A stretch of 64,000 bases of DNA, from assembly GCA_942486035.1 (NCBI GenBank), contig CALNXK010000032.1, forward strand, positions 3,633,501 to 3,697,500, written 5' to 3'. The first letter of the stretch is position 1; every line of letters begins with the position of its first letter. This document shows, one piece after another, positions 45,411 through 57,989 of the stretch. Source of the DNA: Porites lobata (Eukaryota > Cnidaria > Anthozoa > Scleractinia > Poritidae). A program made the translations under genes and the position numbers. Under the pieces are notes generated by a model that saw only the letters and a program-made list of their open reading frames with translations, had not been told where the DNA came from and did not search any database.

Positions 45411-45544
45411 AGAGCGGTTTTCACTTGACTGTCGAAAGGGATTGGTTTTGGTTTTGGTTTTGGTTTTGGTTTTACTACGCCCTTTGGTTGGCTAGTGTAT
45501 TTACTTTGGTTTTGGTTTTACGACAGTCAAGTGAAAACCGCTCT
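45411..45544. mobile_element. MITE containing a (GGTTTT)n tract
   Basis: Perfect 24-bp inverted ends AGAGCGGTTTTCACTTGACT.. / ..AGTCAAGTGAAAACCGCTCT. The interior is (GGTTTT)5 at about 45442-45471 and (GGTTTT) again near 45517-45529. 134 bp. Confidence 0.8.
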
Positions 45545-47109
45545 AACCGGCAAGAACAAGTCCTCAACCAAAAATCGCCAAAAGTTATAGATCGCTTCGT
45601 CTTCTATTATCTTGCCGTTGATAACGCGGATCAAACAGCAGATAACAAGCACACAGGCAGCATGATTTTTCCTTTCTTTCTTCTGGCGAGTAAAACCGAC
45701 AAGCCGTTGGGAGATGATACTTTTCAGAACCAGTCAGTAAAACTCATCTGCTGACAGGCCTTTTCCTTCATACGGTTCTTTAACTACTTTTTTCTATTCT
45801 CCTTTTAAGCTGAAATGGATGCCTTCTAACGATGAATTCCCGTAGAGAAATCTTATCGCGCTTCACTAACGGCATATGTTAGTTACTCAAATGGCGTGAT
45901 GTTAATTTCAGCCATTCGGAAAAAGGTATGAAGTCGAAGATTGACATTTAATTAATTCTTATCAATCGCTATTTTCACGCTAAGAATCTGGGCGTGAAAA
46001 GTGAAAAAAACAATGGCGTCCTTGCAGGCGTTCCTTTCCTTTCTCCCTCGCGCGCCCCACGCGCTCTCGCGCACCCAAATTCCTCCTTCCCCTTCCCCTT
46101 CTAACTCCTGTGACGCAGGCTATTTGGGTAACTGCATGTTTGTTTCATTTAGCCCTTATAAAGTTTTAGAAAGATAACAAAGATAATTTTAATTGTTTTG
46201 AAATGCTGTATTTTACTCGATTAAACGCCAGGCCCCTAATAAAGCGTCGGGATTTTCTTACTAGGAAGTTGAAAATAAAACCCTGAGACATACATGTGCA
46301 TCATAGCCTTAAGGGAAAATGTTCGACTGCTAAGAGGAAAAAGGGGATATCAATCACCGCAGGGAGGGGGGAGGGGGGGAGTTAATTGAAGAAATTCAAT
46401 AACTGTCAGAGTTATATTATTTCTGACGAATGAGCCCGCGAAGAACGCAGAAATAAATATTTTGACGGCACGAGATACAACAGGGCCTGGGTAGTAGGCC
46501 GGGTGCACCATGGGTAACCATATCGGAGGTATATAAGGCTGCATATATCACGTGTACGTCATCTAGCCTTACGAACTTACCTCTCTTTGGTTTTTCTTAA
46601 ATTTTTGTTTTATTTAATTTTAAGGAGCAACCTAAATATTCTCGATTACATTGTAAAGTCCCGTAAGAAGGGCTTTGAGCTTGAACCTTGGTTCCAAACC
46701 AGATTTCCTGCCCGCATTTTTTCCCTTCGGGTTTTTTTGGGCAGGTTTTTTCTGGCCTCCGTCTGACCGCATTTACTTCAGTTTGTGAGCGCTAGCTCAG
46801 CTCTGCTAGTTTTCAGCCTTTTTTTCCGTTTCTTATTTTATGTACTTGTACAGTTATCTCAGTTTTACACCTGCTCCTTTACTTGATATATTTAGTTTCT
46901 ATGTATGCTTAGGTCAGCTGTCTCGGAACCGCTCTTTAGGAGGCGATATAAGTCTCTTTTGACGCAGTTAGCTGCAGGCAATGTTACAGACCTCTAGCCA
47001 GGGTCGTTATCCATTTTTTTTTACCCTCAATGTCCTGCCCCAGCCTTTTATGGCAGCCTTACTGGTTATTGGGCTACGTGCCTTCTTGGGCAGATTAGTG
47101 AAGATAATC
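45545..47109. other. Intergenic, repeat-rich
   Basis: No gene recognised. Contains a small CGCGCG-rich palindromic scrap ending GACGCAGGCT (46020-46115) and one end of the CGATTAAACGCC MITE family (46208-46245). Confidence 0.4.
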
Positions 47110-47600
47110 CCAGTTTTCCTGGCCCTCAGCCTCTGTGCTCCTGTAGTGTTTCCGGTCCCAGTTATCCGTTGATCAGATTTTTATTTAATTTTCCCAACCT
47201 AACTGGCACTAAGCCTGCCTGCTTATTTGGGGGATTCAGGTCGCGATCGACCAGTTGTAGCAGTTTTATCTTTTTGCTAAGCCTCTGTGCTCCTACCGTG
47301 TTTCCTGTGCCAGTTATCCGTTGTCAGAGTTTTATTAATTAGTTTCCCCAGCCTAACTGGCAGCCTAACTGCCGTGGCACTAAGCCTGCGTGCTTATTTA
47401 GGGGATTCAGGTCGAGATCGACCAGTTGTAGCAGTTCCTTCTTTTTGCTTAGCCTTTGTGCTCCTACCGTGTTCCCTGTACCAGTTATCCGTTGTCAGAG
47501 TTTTATTAATTAGTTTCTCCAGCCTAACTGGCACTAAGCCTGCGTGCTTAACTGGGGGATTCAGGTCAAGAGCGACCATTTGTAGCGCGAGTTTTTTCTT
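47110..47600. repeat. Tandem repeat, about three units of 150-170 bp
   Basis: Units share AGCCTCTGTGCTCCTACCGTG, CAGTTATCCGTTGTCAGAGT, CCTAACTGGCACTAAGCCTG and GGGGGATTCAGGTCG. Unit starts near 47129, 47278 and 47450. The middle unit carries a short internal duplication (CAGCCTAACTG twice). An A-rich tail (47805-47855) downstream suggests that it belongs to a larger retroelement-like repeat. Confidence 0.7.
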
Positions 47601-47859
47601 TTTTGTTAAAGCTAGTTAACGAGTGTCGTACGTTAGGTATTCACCGGTAATCACCTATTATTGTATTTACATAAGTACTTTGTAGGGTTGGTTCTCGCCA
47701 AGCCGTCCCAAAATAGACTTATTTGCCATTACGCTTTGTCTGTTGATGTTGTGCAGTGGAGTCAAAATGTATTGTTATAATTGGTTGTGTTTTATGATGA
47801 CCCATTAAACAACAACAACAAAAAAAACAAAAAAAACAAAAACCAAAAAACAGTTAAAA

Positions 47860-48458
47860 TTGTTTTTTCACAGTGAAGGGTAAGGATACCGACAGTTTTA
47901 CGTGGCCGCCAGCATAATTATACCGAGACTGTGCCTATAGGCAAAGCAAACAGTCATTTTTTCTACTTATTCATGCGAACGATTAAACTTTCCCGCCCTT
48001 GCCAAAATTAGGTCATATTCGGTGACCTTCGTACGTGAAAGGTTAAAGGTTCTTAGATGGTTCTTTACTTGGACAACGCACTTATTTGGTGGAAAAAAAA
48101 AATTCTTTACCGCGTGAGGAACCACAAGTAATATTTGCTATCCCGGCAAAGGAACACTTCGCAGGTACATGTGCCATTTTGGTTGCTTGCCAGTACCGTA
48201 AACTGCGACTTAGGTGGTCAGTGGGCTATAGACCGCTTTGAAGAATGACTGAAAGTTCCTCAGTAATTGAGAACGGTCTAAATCTGTTATTGAATCATTT
48301 ATGGAGATAGGGCGGGGAGGGGGATTCAGTTCTCGTGGAAGACGGAATATACCGTAGTCATTTCTAAGTTTGTAATCTAAGCGGGGCAGAGCGTTAGCTG
48401 TGACGTGCTAAGTATCGCAACTTTCATCCCTCGGTTTCAGACGAAACTGTCGAAACTG
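47860..48458. other. Intergenic, nothing recognised
   Basis: No gene seen; 48430-48458 is the left flank of the LINE insertion and is homologous to about 50735-50775. Confidence 0.4.
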
Positions 48459-48468
48459 GATGACCGCT

Positions 48469-50184
48469 GACCTCCTGGATGACCAGGAGGTCTTCAATTT
48501 AATTCAGAAAATACCGAGTAATAAAGCCAGTGGTCTTGATAACATCTCAGCACGTCTCCTGAAAGAAGCGTCTCCCATAGTTACTCGCAGTCTAACTTTT
48601 ATAATAAATCAGTCAATTACCACTGGAATATTTCCAAATGCTTGGAAACGAGCTAGAGTTTCGCCAATATTTAAAGAAGACCTCCGGACTGATCCTAACA
48701 ACTACAGACCTATCTCAGTTCTGCCTGTAGTAAGTAAATTAATTGAAAGAGTTGTTTTTAATCAATTATATGAATATTTAAATAATAATAGCTTGTTAAC
48801 TGAATCACAATCTGGCTTCAGACCTATGTTTTCCACTGAAACAGCTTTACTTGAGGCTACGAATGAATGGCTATGGAATATTGACAACAGTCTCTTAAAT
48901 GGTGTGATATTCCTGGACTTGAAAAAAGCTTTTGATACCATGGATCATGCTATCCTTCTGGGAAAGCTAAACTCTATCGGGTCAGTTCTCAATCTCTTAA
49001 CTGGTTCCAGTCCTATCTATCTGACCGAAAGCAACAAACGTTCATTGATGGAGTTCAATCTGATTTCTGTAATATAACATGTGGTATTCCACAGGGGTCT
49101 ATTTTAGGCCCTCTCTTATTCACTATTTATATTAATGATCTCCCTTCATGTAATTTGTTTCCAAAACCCAGAATGTATGCAGATGATACTACCCTTACCA
49201 CAACTGCAGAAGACCCATGTGTCCTTGAACATAAAATGAATTATGATATGAATTTAATCCAGTCATGGCTGTCAGCAAACAAATTAACTTTAAATGTTAA
49301 GAAGACTAAACACATGCTTATAGGGAGCCAGTTTAAGTTATCCCAAATAAATAGTGACTTCACAGTCAAAGTCAATAATACATCCTTAGAAAGAGTAATT
49401 AAACATAAATCCCTTGGAGTTCAAATTGATGAATCTTTGAACTGGCGCCCACACATTCATACCATTTCAAAGAAAATATCTGCTGGTATTGCTATCTTAA
49501 GGCGTGTAAGTCATTTTATACCACTTGATACTAGAGTAAATATGTACAATGCACTGGTAATGCCATATTTTAATTACTGTGGTGCCGTATGGGGTAATTT
49601 CAATAAGGGACTAGCAGACAAACTTCAAAAGCTGCAGAAGGGGGCTGCTAGAATTCTCACCTTTTCTAACTATGACGTTCGCTCAAGTGTTTTGTTGGAT
49701 GAGCTTGGCTGGGAAAGGCTGGAATATGTAAGACTTAAACAGTTGGCTGTGACAATGTATAAAATCCATAATAATCTTTCCCCATCGTATCTGAGGCGGA
49801 TCTTTACCAACACCTCAAATGTACATTCACACAATCTTAGAAATTCTGAGTTAAATTATTATGTCCCCAGACCCAGAACTGAGTCTGCAAAAGGGAGCCT
49901 ACACTACAGAGGATCTGTTCTGTGGAACAAGATTCCCTCAGAGATTAGAAAACTGCCTAGTTTAAATGTTTTTAAAACTTCAATTCATGGGAAAGATTTT
50001 TCTAATACACCATGACCCATTGTAACTCTTATCATTAATAATGTAAGTTTTTGTATTTTTAACATTATAGTCAATAGTTCCTTAGAGTATTTTAGTCTAG
50101 TTTTAAACACGATTCCTAGGAAGACCATGTGAAATGATACGATTTCGTGTATAAATAAAGATTGATGATGATGATCATGATGAT
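48469..50184 (+). mobile_element. jockey/CR1-type LINE, 5'-truncated, one frameshift
   Basis: Encodes the RT domain nearly complete: KIPSNKASGLDNIS, NYRPISVLPVVSK, FLDLKKAFDTMDH, then after a frameshift at about 48985-49080 GIPQGSILGPLLF, catalytic YADDT, a thumb region with SLGVQID and the C-terminal block to a stop at 50013-50015. The 3' end is TAAATAAAGATTGATGATGATG, a microsatellite tail. Flanked by the 10-bp duplication GATGACCGCT (48459-48468, 50185-50194; its first bases overlap the tail motif). The endonuclease domain is missing. Relatively young by the few lesions seen. Confidence 0.9.
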
Positions 50185-50194
50185 GATGACCGCT

Positions 50195-50884
50195 AAATGT
50201 CTGAGAACGATTCAGAAGCTGAAGAATGGAACTATACCTAGTTATTTTCTATAATTATTTATGTAACAGCTGAGGACATATTGGAATAGCAGCAAAACGT
50301 TCGAAAGGGGCTCCTTAATGCCTTGATCAGCCAAGGTTTCTGAGACATTCTGTTCAATATCCTGTGAAGTTAAAGATGAAATAATTATTGTAATGCGAAT
50401 TGAGCTTCGCCTAATTGAAATAGTATAAAACTATATAATAGTCTCCAACAGGTGACATATGAAAGGGTTACGAATTCCGGATTCCGGATCCCAGATTCCC
50501 TAGGTTCCACAAACCCTACAAAATCATGGCGGACAGTAAACGTTCCACCGTCTTCGGGGTGAAGGGCAAAACTTGCCTTACTTGGCCATTTAGCCAGCGT
50601 TTCCGTTTCGTTTTTTTCGAAGTCCAGAAGGATTGTCAGAATAGAAAGCGAGAAATCGGGTAAATGCCACTCGAAAATTGTCCATTCCTAAAGATGCATA
50701 CTTTCAATCACTGTTTTCCATGTGGCTATGGTTTTAACCCAACGAAGAACGGGGAGAATCGACCGAAACTGAATGGCCGCTAAAACTTTTAACACGATTC
50801 AGTAGATGAAGGATTGAACTACACAATGATATGAGGGAGAGCCAGTAAGCGTAAGCCACTTAATCCACTGAATTTGGCTAAAAT
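50195..50884. other. Intergenic, contains an empty-site paralogue
   Basis: 50760-50825 matches the joined flanks of the LINE at 48459-50194 (GAAACTGAATGGCCGCTAAA). GGATTCCGGATCC-type repeat at 50470-50515. No gene. Confidence 0.5.
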
Positions 50885-51322
50885 CCCCGGGGGGTACTCC
50901 TGGGAATTCGTTGTGGAGGTGTGCCGCGCGGTTCTCCAAATCCTGACCCGATTTCAGACCAAACAAATGTCATTTTCCACACCCGTTTTCAGACCACACC
51001 TCTAAAATCCATACCCGTTTTCAGGCCTAGCCTTTAGGCAGAAATGATGTTATCATTACTTAGATTAGAGCGCAAACAAAAAAAATTCTTCAAATCCATT
51101 TCGAATTCGCATATTTTTCTTTTCTTCCTTACTCATTTGGAATTAAAACGATAAAGACGTTCATAGAATCCCGTATTTCCCTCAAAAACCATACCCGATT
51201 CCAGACCAAAATGGGCAAAGTGTATACTCGTTTTCAGATCAAAACCACGCAAAGACCCTACCCGATGGGGCGGCACATACCTATATAGCTTATATAAGGG
51301 AGTACCCCCCCTCCCCCCGGCT
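50885..51322. repeat. G-rich-ended repeat, inverted copy
   Basis: CCCCGGGGGGTACTCCTGGG at the left, GGCGGCACATACCTATATAGC and GGGAGTACCCCCCCTCCCCC at the right. Interior repeats (A/C)CCCGTTTTCAGACC and ACCCGATT(T/C)CAGACC. Same family as 37387 and 55436. Confidence 0.65.
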
Positions 51323-51529
51323 AAAATCGCATGTTTCGCTAAATGGGTCAAAGGGGCTAAGTGTATTCTCGAGCCTCAGGAATCTTTTTTAGGCCATAGC
51401 ATGAATATATTTTTAGGATTAATTGGCGTGTTTGAATTTTTTCATTTCATTTTCCTTTACGCGAATATTTTTTTTTGTACTTCTCAAGATTCCTTAGCGT
51501 GGGTTAAAGAAATAGAATACGTACGTATA

Positions 51530-52581
51530 CAGGGTGTCCCAAAGTTCGCTCCTCTAATTTCACGCACTATAACATTTGATCAAAACTTTATTTTTAGATA
51601 ACATTTCTAGAAGATGTTTATCTCTCTATCGAGTACATGTATTCAGAATTTCAGTAACTGGCATGCCCTTTTTTTTTTATTTTTTTTTATCACATTCTGT
51701 GGCCGTTGCGGCATGAAGTGGGTTTGCGTGTAGACCCACACTGATGATCCATTTTGAGCTTTTTTATCACCTGCTGCGCAGCAGCCAGTTCAGCCCTCAA
51801 ACAATATTTGTTTAGTTTAGGCAGCTGAAAAAAAATATTTTGGGCATTCATCCAAAAAAGATAATCATCCCAGCCCCCTTCCACAGCAAGGCTTTTGTAC
51901 TTCTTTATAAATTTGAGACGAGCTGGGCGTTACTAAGCAGATTAAGCAGAGGTTTTTTTTGCCTTCTCAGGGGCCTCTAATTTTAGTAATTTTAAACATT
52001 TTAAACAGCTTTTCATGATCCTTTCTAGACTTTGCTTGCTAACTATATGAGAGCTTCCTCGTCGAGTCTCCTATTTTGTATCTGACCTTCTTTAAAACTA
52101 TTTTAGCTGCTTTATTCAGGACTTTTGGTCTTCTCCTTCGTTTGTTGCCTTCAAAAGCTTCATATTTCTCCATGATCATTTAATCACCCAACATTCGGAT
52201 TTTTCCAGTTTTTTTAAGCAGTTTCTTCAACAGATAAGCCAATAAATCGAAGTATACATGCCTATGCTCTCACGTAGCGGAACGTTTTTGCGTTAAGGGG
52301 GTTTATCTTTCGTGATATTCACAAAAAACAAGGAAGGAGTTCGAGCAATTCGGGCTATAAAATACAAAAAAATGTGGTTGGAAAATACACTCGCGTACGC
52401 GTACCTTTGGCGCGGAAGTACACAAATCGAATATATTTGAGTGAAAAGATAACACAACAAGGATGAAAATAGTGAATTAGTTTGAAAGGCACAACTTTTG
52501 TTTAAATGATTTGCTTACCAAGTCCAATCGAACTGAAATACAGACTTATAACGTAGAGGAACGAACTTTTGGGACACCCTG
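51530..52581 (-). mobile_element. mariner-like element relic
   Basis: Ends CAGGGTGTCCCAAAGTTCG and CGAACTTTTGGGACACCCTG with TA at 51528-51529 and 52582-52583. The minus strand carries decayed transposase pieces: a basic HTH-like stretch (KRRRRPKVLNKAAKIV) and LKFIKKYKSLAV...YLFLDECPKYF, whose Asp resembles the first catalytic Asp of mariner/Tc1. Many stops; inactive. Confidence 0.75.
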
Positions 52582-52583
52582 TA

Positions 52584-53546
52584 GAATAGAATGCCCTAAG
52601 TTCGAAAATACCCACGGTTTCTTTGGCCACTTTTCGGCTGTTGACGTGTACTGCAAATGTCCAGTCATTAAAGATTTTCAGTTCTTTCAATACTCTGTTG
52701 CCTTCACATATTTCTTGTGACTGGACTTTTACCCCAAATTGTCTCTTGAACTTGACAAAAGCCAACCAAACTCTTTTGTGAAAGTGGGAAAGTCTTCCCA
52801 CTTTACTGTGTCTATTTCCAAATTTGATTTTTTCGAAAGTGGACACTGCCACGTTCGGCAACCGTTTACCCTTCCCTGGACTCTGTTCGCCTCTGGAAAA
52901 ACCTCTCTTAAAATCCTTCCCAGTTCGATGACTTGTAATTGAAAATTTTTCTTTTCGGGGCAGTCCTATAAATAATCTTCCAGTGTTCCTTGCAATGATG
53001 TAAAGTTTTGGTCGTCTATCTGATAATTCAGTGAAAACCTACAAGTAAAACGGTAAAAATACGTTTAGCCTGACCGTTCGATCAGGAACTCAAATACGAT
53101 ATTTCTTTCCTCTCGCTGTAATCTCTTACCATTTAGATACGAAGACGTGTTTCTCCCTGTTCGTTAGTTTCATTTTTTTCGGCTCGGGCTGGTTTTCGCG
53201 CAACGGAGCATGTCTTTTTAACTTACAACTCTCCATATTTAAATCTCCCTCCAACAGCTGATGTTTTGAACATCGAATAAGTAATGGTCTGCTGCTCTTC
53301 CTTTTCCGGTCTCATTCACTTCCGTCACCAGTTGCTGCGGGCCACATCGGACAGGTCACGTAGTACGAGTTTCATCCCTTGTCTCTTACTTTCTCTTGGC
53401 ACTTCGTGCCTCGCTCGGAAAGCTTCGCTTTCCGAAGACGCTCAGCCGAAGGTCAACGAAAAAGCCCACGAGCGCTTCATTCAGCGTTTGTTATGTTTCA
53501 AAATAATGGCGGTCGGAAAGAAGAGTTGAGCGAAAGGCCGAGAAAG
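52584..53546. other. Intergenic, nothing recognised
   Basis: Short open frames on both strands at 52500-52940 and 53284-53654 show no known domains. Confidence 0.4.
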
Positions 53547-53962
53547 TATACCTGCCAACTCTCACGCCTTAGGCGTGAGTCTCACGCCTGCGGGTTGAAA
53601 ACTTCGATCTCACGCCGGCTCACGCCTGCGGGCCAATTTCTCACGCCTGATTGAAAAATGTGAGTTGTTGCCGTCCTGCTTGACACAATTTCCAAAAATA
53701 TGTTAACTCAGACCCATGTAAGGAACGAAAACCATGTGTAAAATGAATAAATAGCAATACCTTCCTCGCGATCTCTGATTTTTGAAGTGAAAAGCACTGG
53801 GAGCGAGCTCGCCTTTGGCAGACTTCGGCAGACTTCGGACGTCTTCGGAAGACTTCGGAATTCTTCGGGAATCTTCGGAAATGATCGTGTTGTCTTCAAA
53901 AATCCCAGCACTCCCAGGATAAAAACCTCACGCTTATATCTCAGAAAAAGTTGGCAGGTATA
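53547..53962. mobile_element. MITE with TATACCTGCCAACT ends and TCACGCC repeats
   Basis: Ends TATACCTGCCAACTCTCACG and AAAAAGTTGGCAGGTATA. The left interior repeats TCTCACGCCTGCGGG; the right interior repeats (A)GACTTCGGA at 53818-53880. Non-coding; minus-strand open frame across the GACTTCGGA repeats is an artefact of the repeat. Confidence 0.65.
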
Positions 53963-54456
53963 AGAAAGGGAAGATCGAAGGGAATTGCTTAACGGTTAAA
54001 CGACCGAGAATGATCACACATGGGGCTAACTAACACACGGAGAATTAACAGATTACAGCAATCAAAGAGGTAAGAGATTTTTTGTTATCTAATTCAAAAT
54101 GAACTCCTCTGCTCCCTGTGGGCAAGCTCGTGAAAAGAAGACGCGCGAGAGACACGCGAGAGGGGACGCGAACTCAGGAGGCCCCTCGCGGCTTCGCCGC
54201 CTGCTCGCATTTTCTTGCGCGGCTCACTTCGCTTTCCCAAACAGGAGAAGGCTAATCAGACGATACGAATAATTGATTGACTTGATTCAACAAACCGTCC
54301 TGATAACTGGAACTCGTACGTGTGTCGATAACTGATACCATAACTTAAAAACACACGCTATTGCTGAAACGGAAATCCGCATTCAAATCAGTCATTAGCA
54401 GGGTATTAAATAGCAGAATAGTTCACATACGGTACTATAATTATTTTGTGCACAAG
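53963..54456. other. Upstream region of gene C
   Basis: Contains a CG-rich patch (54120-54230). The GTTGCCATGGCAAC X-box seen upstream of gene A is absent here. Confidence 0.4.
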
Positions 54457-57400
54457 ATGTCTTCTAAAAGTGGAGCCGTCTGCCTAAACTCTGGTACAGT
54501 TTTGTCAGTTTTCTGTTTGCTTCTTTATTCTGCTGGATTCATTAGAATCGAGTTGAAGTTTAATGATCACGAAGCAAGGTTGATGGCTGTCGAGGATGTC
54601 ATTTCTCAAATGCATTCCAGAAAACAAAGATTCATGATGGACGATACCTCAATTCAAGGTACAGTTGAACCTGTATCGTTGCCGGTACACTACAACACTC
54701 CAAGTAAGATCTCCTTTCTATTAAAAACAGCAAGAGAGTATCTTGCGAAAATTAATTATCATTTCAATGCAAAAATTGGCACAACCTTTATCTCAATACG
54801 GACATCTCTATGATGCGAGGTAGTGGCTCCGTGATTTACGACATCCTTAAAAACCTACGGTTAAAAGGAAGTCTGTACTCACAATACAGATCATCCTCAT
54901 AATATACAGTATTCGTTATGCAGATCTTTGTTGTATTCACGCCATTCGTAAGTTTCTTTGTGCCATCAAGCAGTTATACAAAAATGTCATTTCTTTGGTA
55001 GACTGCTGAATAAGTGGAAAGTGATAGAGATCAACAAATGATGATGCGGATATTATACTGACAGGAAATCTCATCTTACGATGAATTCGGTTGTAATAAA
55101 CCGAGTACCGAGGCGGTCTCCTTGAAAATAGTTTCCCGTTAGCCTTGGGTAAGATCTAGAGATGTACTCTGGATCGACTCAAAACGTTTGGGACGATTGG
55201 CACGATCCATGAAAACCAGACTTCAAATCATCTCGAACACTTGAGTACGTTTTAAGATGACGCGGCCGGTGACGGGCTGGCGCCGGAGACGACGCGATTC
55301 AGTACCAAGTTTCACCGGACAAGTTGAAGCCAAACTTTATCCAAAGCTTTCTTGTCTAAGAACATGTCATGCAGTAATGTGAAATAGAATTTTGTTGATC
55401 ATGCTACAAGATCCCGTTATGGTATATACAAAATGCCCGGGGGGGAGGGTGGATGTGGGGCACTCCCTTATATGGCCTATATGGGTGTGTGCCGCTGAAC
55501 AGGGTAACATGGTTTTCAAGGTTTTGAGTCTTTTAATGATGCACCATGATGCCCCATGTTTAAAAACAGGGTGTCTTTTTGGACTGGAAGCCTTTCAAAG
55601 AGTGTGAAGACTTGCGATGAGTGGTCTATATTTGCAATACCAATAATTTTTTTTCCTTAATATCTATTTACACGATTTTAGTGTGAAAAATTACTTAATT
55701 CTGTATGCAAAACAAAACAAATCAGGTTAAAAAAGTAGTGTCTCCTGTCTTAAACAGGGTGAGCAATGAGCAATTTTTGTCTTAAACAGAGTCGGGGTTT
55801 GAAGGCCTCAGCGACACACCTCTACCCAAACTTCCCTTGAGTGCCCTCTCCCCCCGGAAAAATGATACTAGAAGACAAATACAATCATGGATATAAATTG
55901 TAAGCCTACCTGATTAACGCTGATCAGCAGCCTCTCAGGAACCGGGCTTGAAATTGCTGTGAATCGGGACTAGTTCCTTACAATAGTGCTTTCACTTCCT
56001 TAACTTTTCGAGACATTTTCTAAATTTTGTTGCTGTGAAACTTCTATGACTTCATGTATTGTTTATGGTAGTTTTGTCTTAAACCATTACCGGCTTTAAA
56101 AAGTTTGCCAATAGCCCTAGCTCAAAACACTATTCAAAGAATAGAAATAGCCTGGTACATTTTTGGACTTTAGCTGGTGACATTTTGGCTGTTTTAATTA
56201 AATTAAAAGTGGAATTTGATACTCCTTGGGGAAACCGTCAACGTACTCTATGCAATGTTTCAAAAATTCTGAAAAAAAAAAAATATTACAGGGTCAAGGA
56301 AACATTCGTACTAATACTTTCTTATGTACCTACACGTTTAGGAAATGTGACCATGAAAGATTTTAAGAAGAAGGAAGATAATAGTAAAATGGTCCTCCAC
56401 AGATTTACCAGACAGGTCACCAGTAATAAACCTTTTGAAAATTCTACGAAAATAAGACTTATTCTGGAAGATGTTGTAACTTCGAGCTTTAAGAAGATAT
56501 GTCAAAACACTGGAACCTGGAACGTTTGCCCGCGTGGACTGCCGGGACCTCCTGGGAGTAATGGACCAAAAGGTGATAAAGGTGACCGAGGGAGGAGGGG
56601 TAAAAAAGGAATGATGGGACAGCCCGGCAGAAGTGGAAAACAAGGAATTATGGGGCCACCAGGAATAAGAGGAGAAAAAGGACTGAAAGGTGATATAGGT
56701 GTACCGGGTATTCCGGGAATGAAAGGCGAACCGGGGGAATCCATTTCCTCTCCAAAAGTGACAGTTTCGTCTTCTCACCTGACAGTGAACGAGAGTAACA
56801 CTGCGGTTTTACTGTGTTCTGTTTCGGGAAATCCCGTCCCGCAAGTGGCTTGGTCACGTGTACGCGGCGTGTTACCTAGCAACCGAACAAAGGTCTCATC
56901 AGAAGGTCTGCTGCAGATTAATGAAGTGCGACTTGAGGACGCTGGGAATTACAAGTGTGTGGCACGAAACGTCTTAGGGAGAGAAGAAAAACTAGCGAGT
57001 CTGGCCGTACAAAGTAAGCTGAAATTGATTATTCAGAAATAGTGATCAGCGTACATGAACGTTCATTTCTAGGACCCTTTCACAGAAATGGCTTTTTACG
57101 TTTGAGTTTTGATGTTTTATGCGCCCCGTAAAAAAAGTTATTCCTGATGCTTAAAAAAAAACATGGAGCTGACGTGATAATTGTTGGCTCCTCATGCAGA
57201 CTGTACTGTCCTCTGTACCAAGACTGGAGAATCGGCATAATGGCTTGTGTGTAAACGTAAAGCCACCCCTCCGTATTCTTTCCCTTTATTTTTATTACTA
57301 CTATGTATACTTCCCAAATTTAGTAATAAAAGAAACGCTTTTGACCGAAAATTTAAAACAAACAAACAACAACAACAACTTTCTAAAGTCTTTGTATGAG

Positions 57401-57989
57401 GCTGGTGTGTCATTGATTTTAGCTGTTTTATTATCGACAGGTCAACCGAAGACTTCCTTATCGTTTGGCCCGTCTTATGTCGTTAAAGGTAAGAACATCA
57501 CCTTACCAGCATGTCACGTAACTGGCTACCCGTCACCAAAGATCTCTTGGCATAAAGTTCCCGAAAACCTGGTGCAAGCCAGAACTGTTATGAAAGATGG
57601 ACGATTGTCAATAATGAATGCTTACAAAAGTGATTCTGGTCTATACAAATGCGAAGCTTCAAATAACTTAGGACATGACTCGGCTGTTACGCAGCTAAAC
57701 GTTGTTGAGTTACCCCATTTTACAGTTAGTCCACCATCACAGCTTAACGTGAGCACAGTTCAGAATATCACAGTCCCCTGTCAGGCCGCTGGAGATCCAC
57801 AACCAACTATCATGTGGAGGAAGGAGGGCGGCAAGCTTCCTGCAGGAAGATCAAGTGCCAGTGCCGACGGAACTTTGAAAATCTGGAACCTTAGAGAGCG
57901 GGAGGACTCGGGAAGATATACTTGTGTTGCGTCATCAAATCAGTTTTTTATGGCATTTTCTGTAATGGATGTAATCGTTCAGCACAAAG
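54457..57989 (+). CDS. Gene C: paralogue of gene A (TM-collagen-Ig3), 3' end not in window
   Basis: Exons 54457-54703, 56342-57013, 57441-57989, joined in phase 1 each time as in gene A. Start chosen at MSSKSG, aligned with MSSKGT of gene A. Features repeat in the same order: hydrophobic anchor (VLSVFCLLLYSAGFI), EVKFNDHE-like helix (ELKFNDHEARL), a longer exon-1 tail, 23 Gly-X-Y triplets, then three Ig domains with EDAGNYKC, SDSGLYKC and EDSGRYTC. The exon 3 donor (AAAG|GTGAGT) leaves phase 1, exactly what an F5/8C exon starting with ACV would need, but none is found between 57990 and 64000. Either the F5/8C exons lie further downstream or this copy lost them. Collagen and Ig1 sequences are close to gene A, while exon 1 and the linker have diverged more. 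Confidence 0.8.
55436..55860. repeat. G-rich-ended repeat in gene C intron 1
   Basis: CCGGGGGGGAGGGTGGATG at the left, then CTTATATGGCCTATATGGGTG and TGTGCCGCTGAACAGGG; ends GTGCCCTCTCCCCCCGG. Same family as 37387-37770 and 50885-51322. Confidence 0.65.

Noticed and set aside
45440..45530. GGTTTT tract as an interstitial telomere
   Set aside because: It lies inside a MITE with perfect TIRs, and the metazoan telomere repeat is TTAGGG.
53708..53911. Minus-strand frame with repeated RSLPK units
   Set aside because: Direct translation of the GACTTCGGA microrepeat within a MITE.
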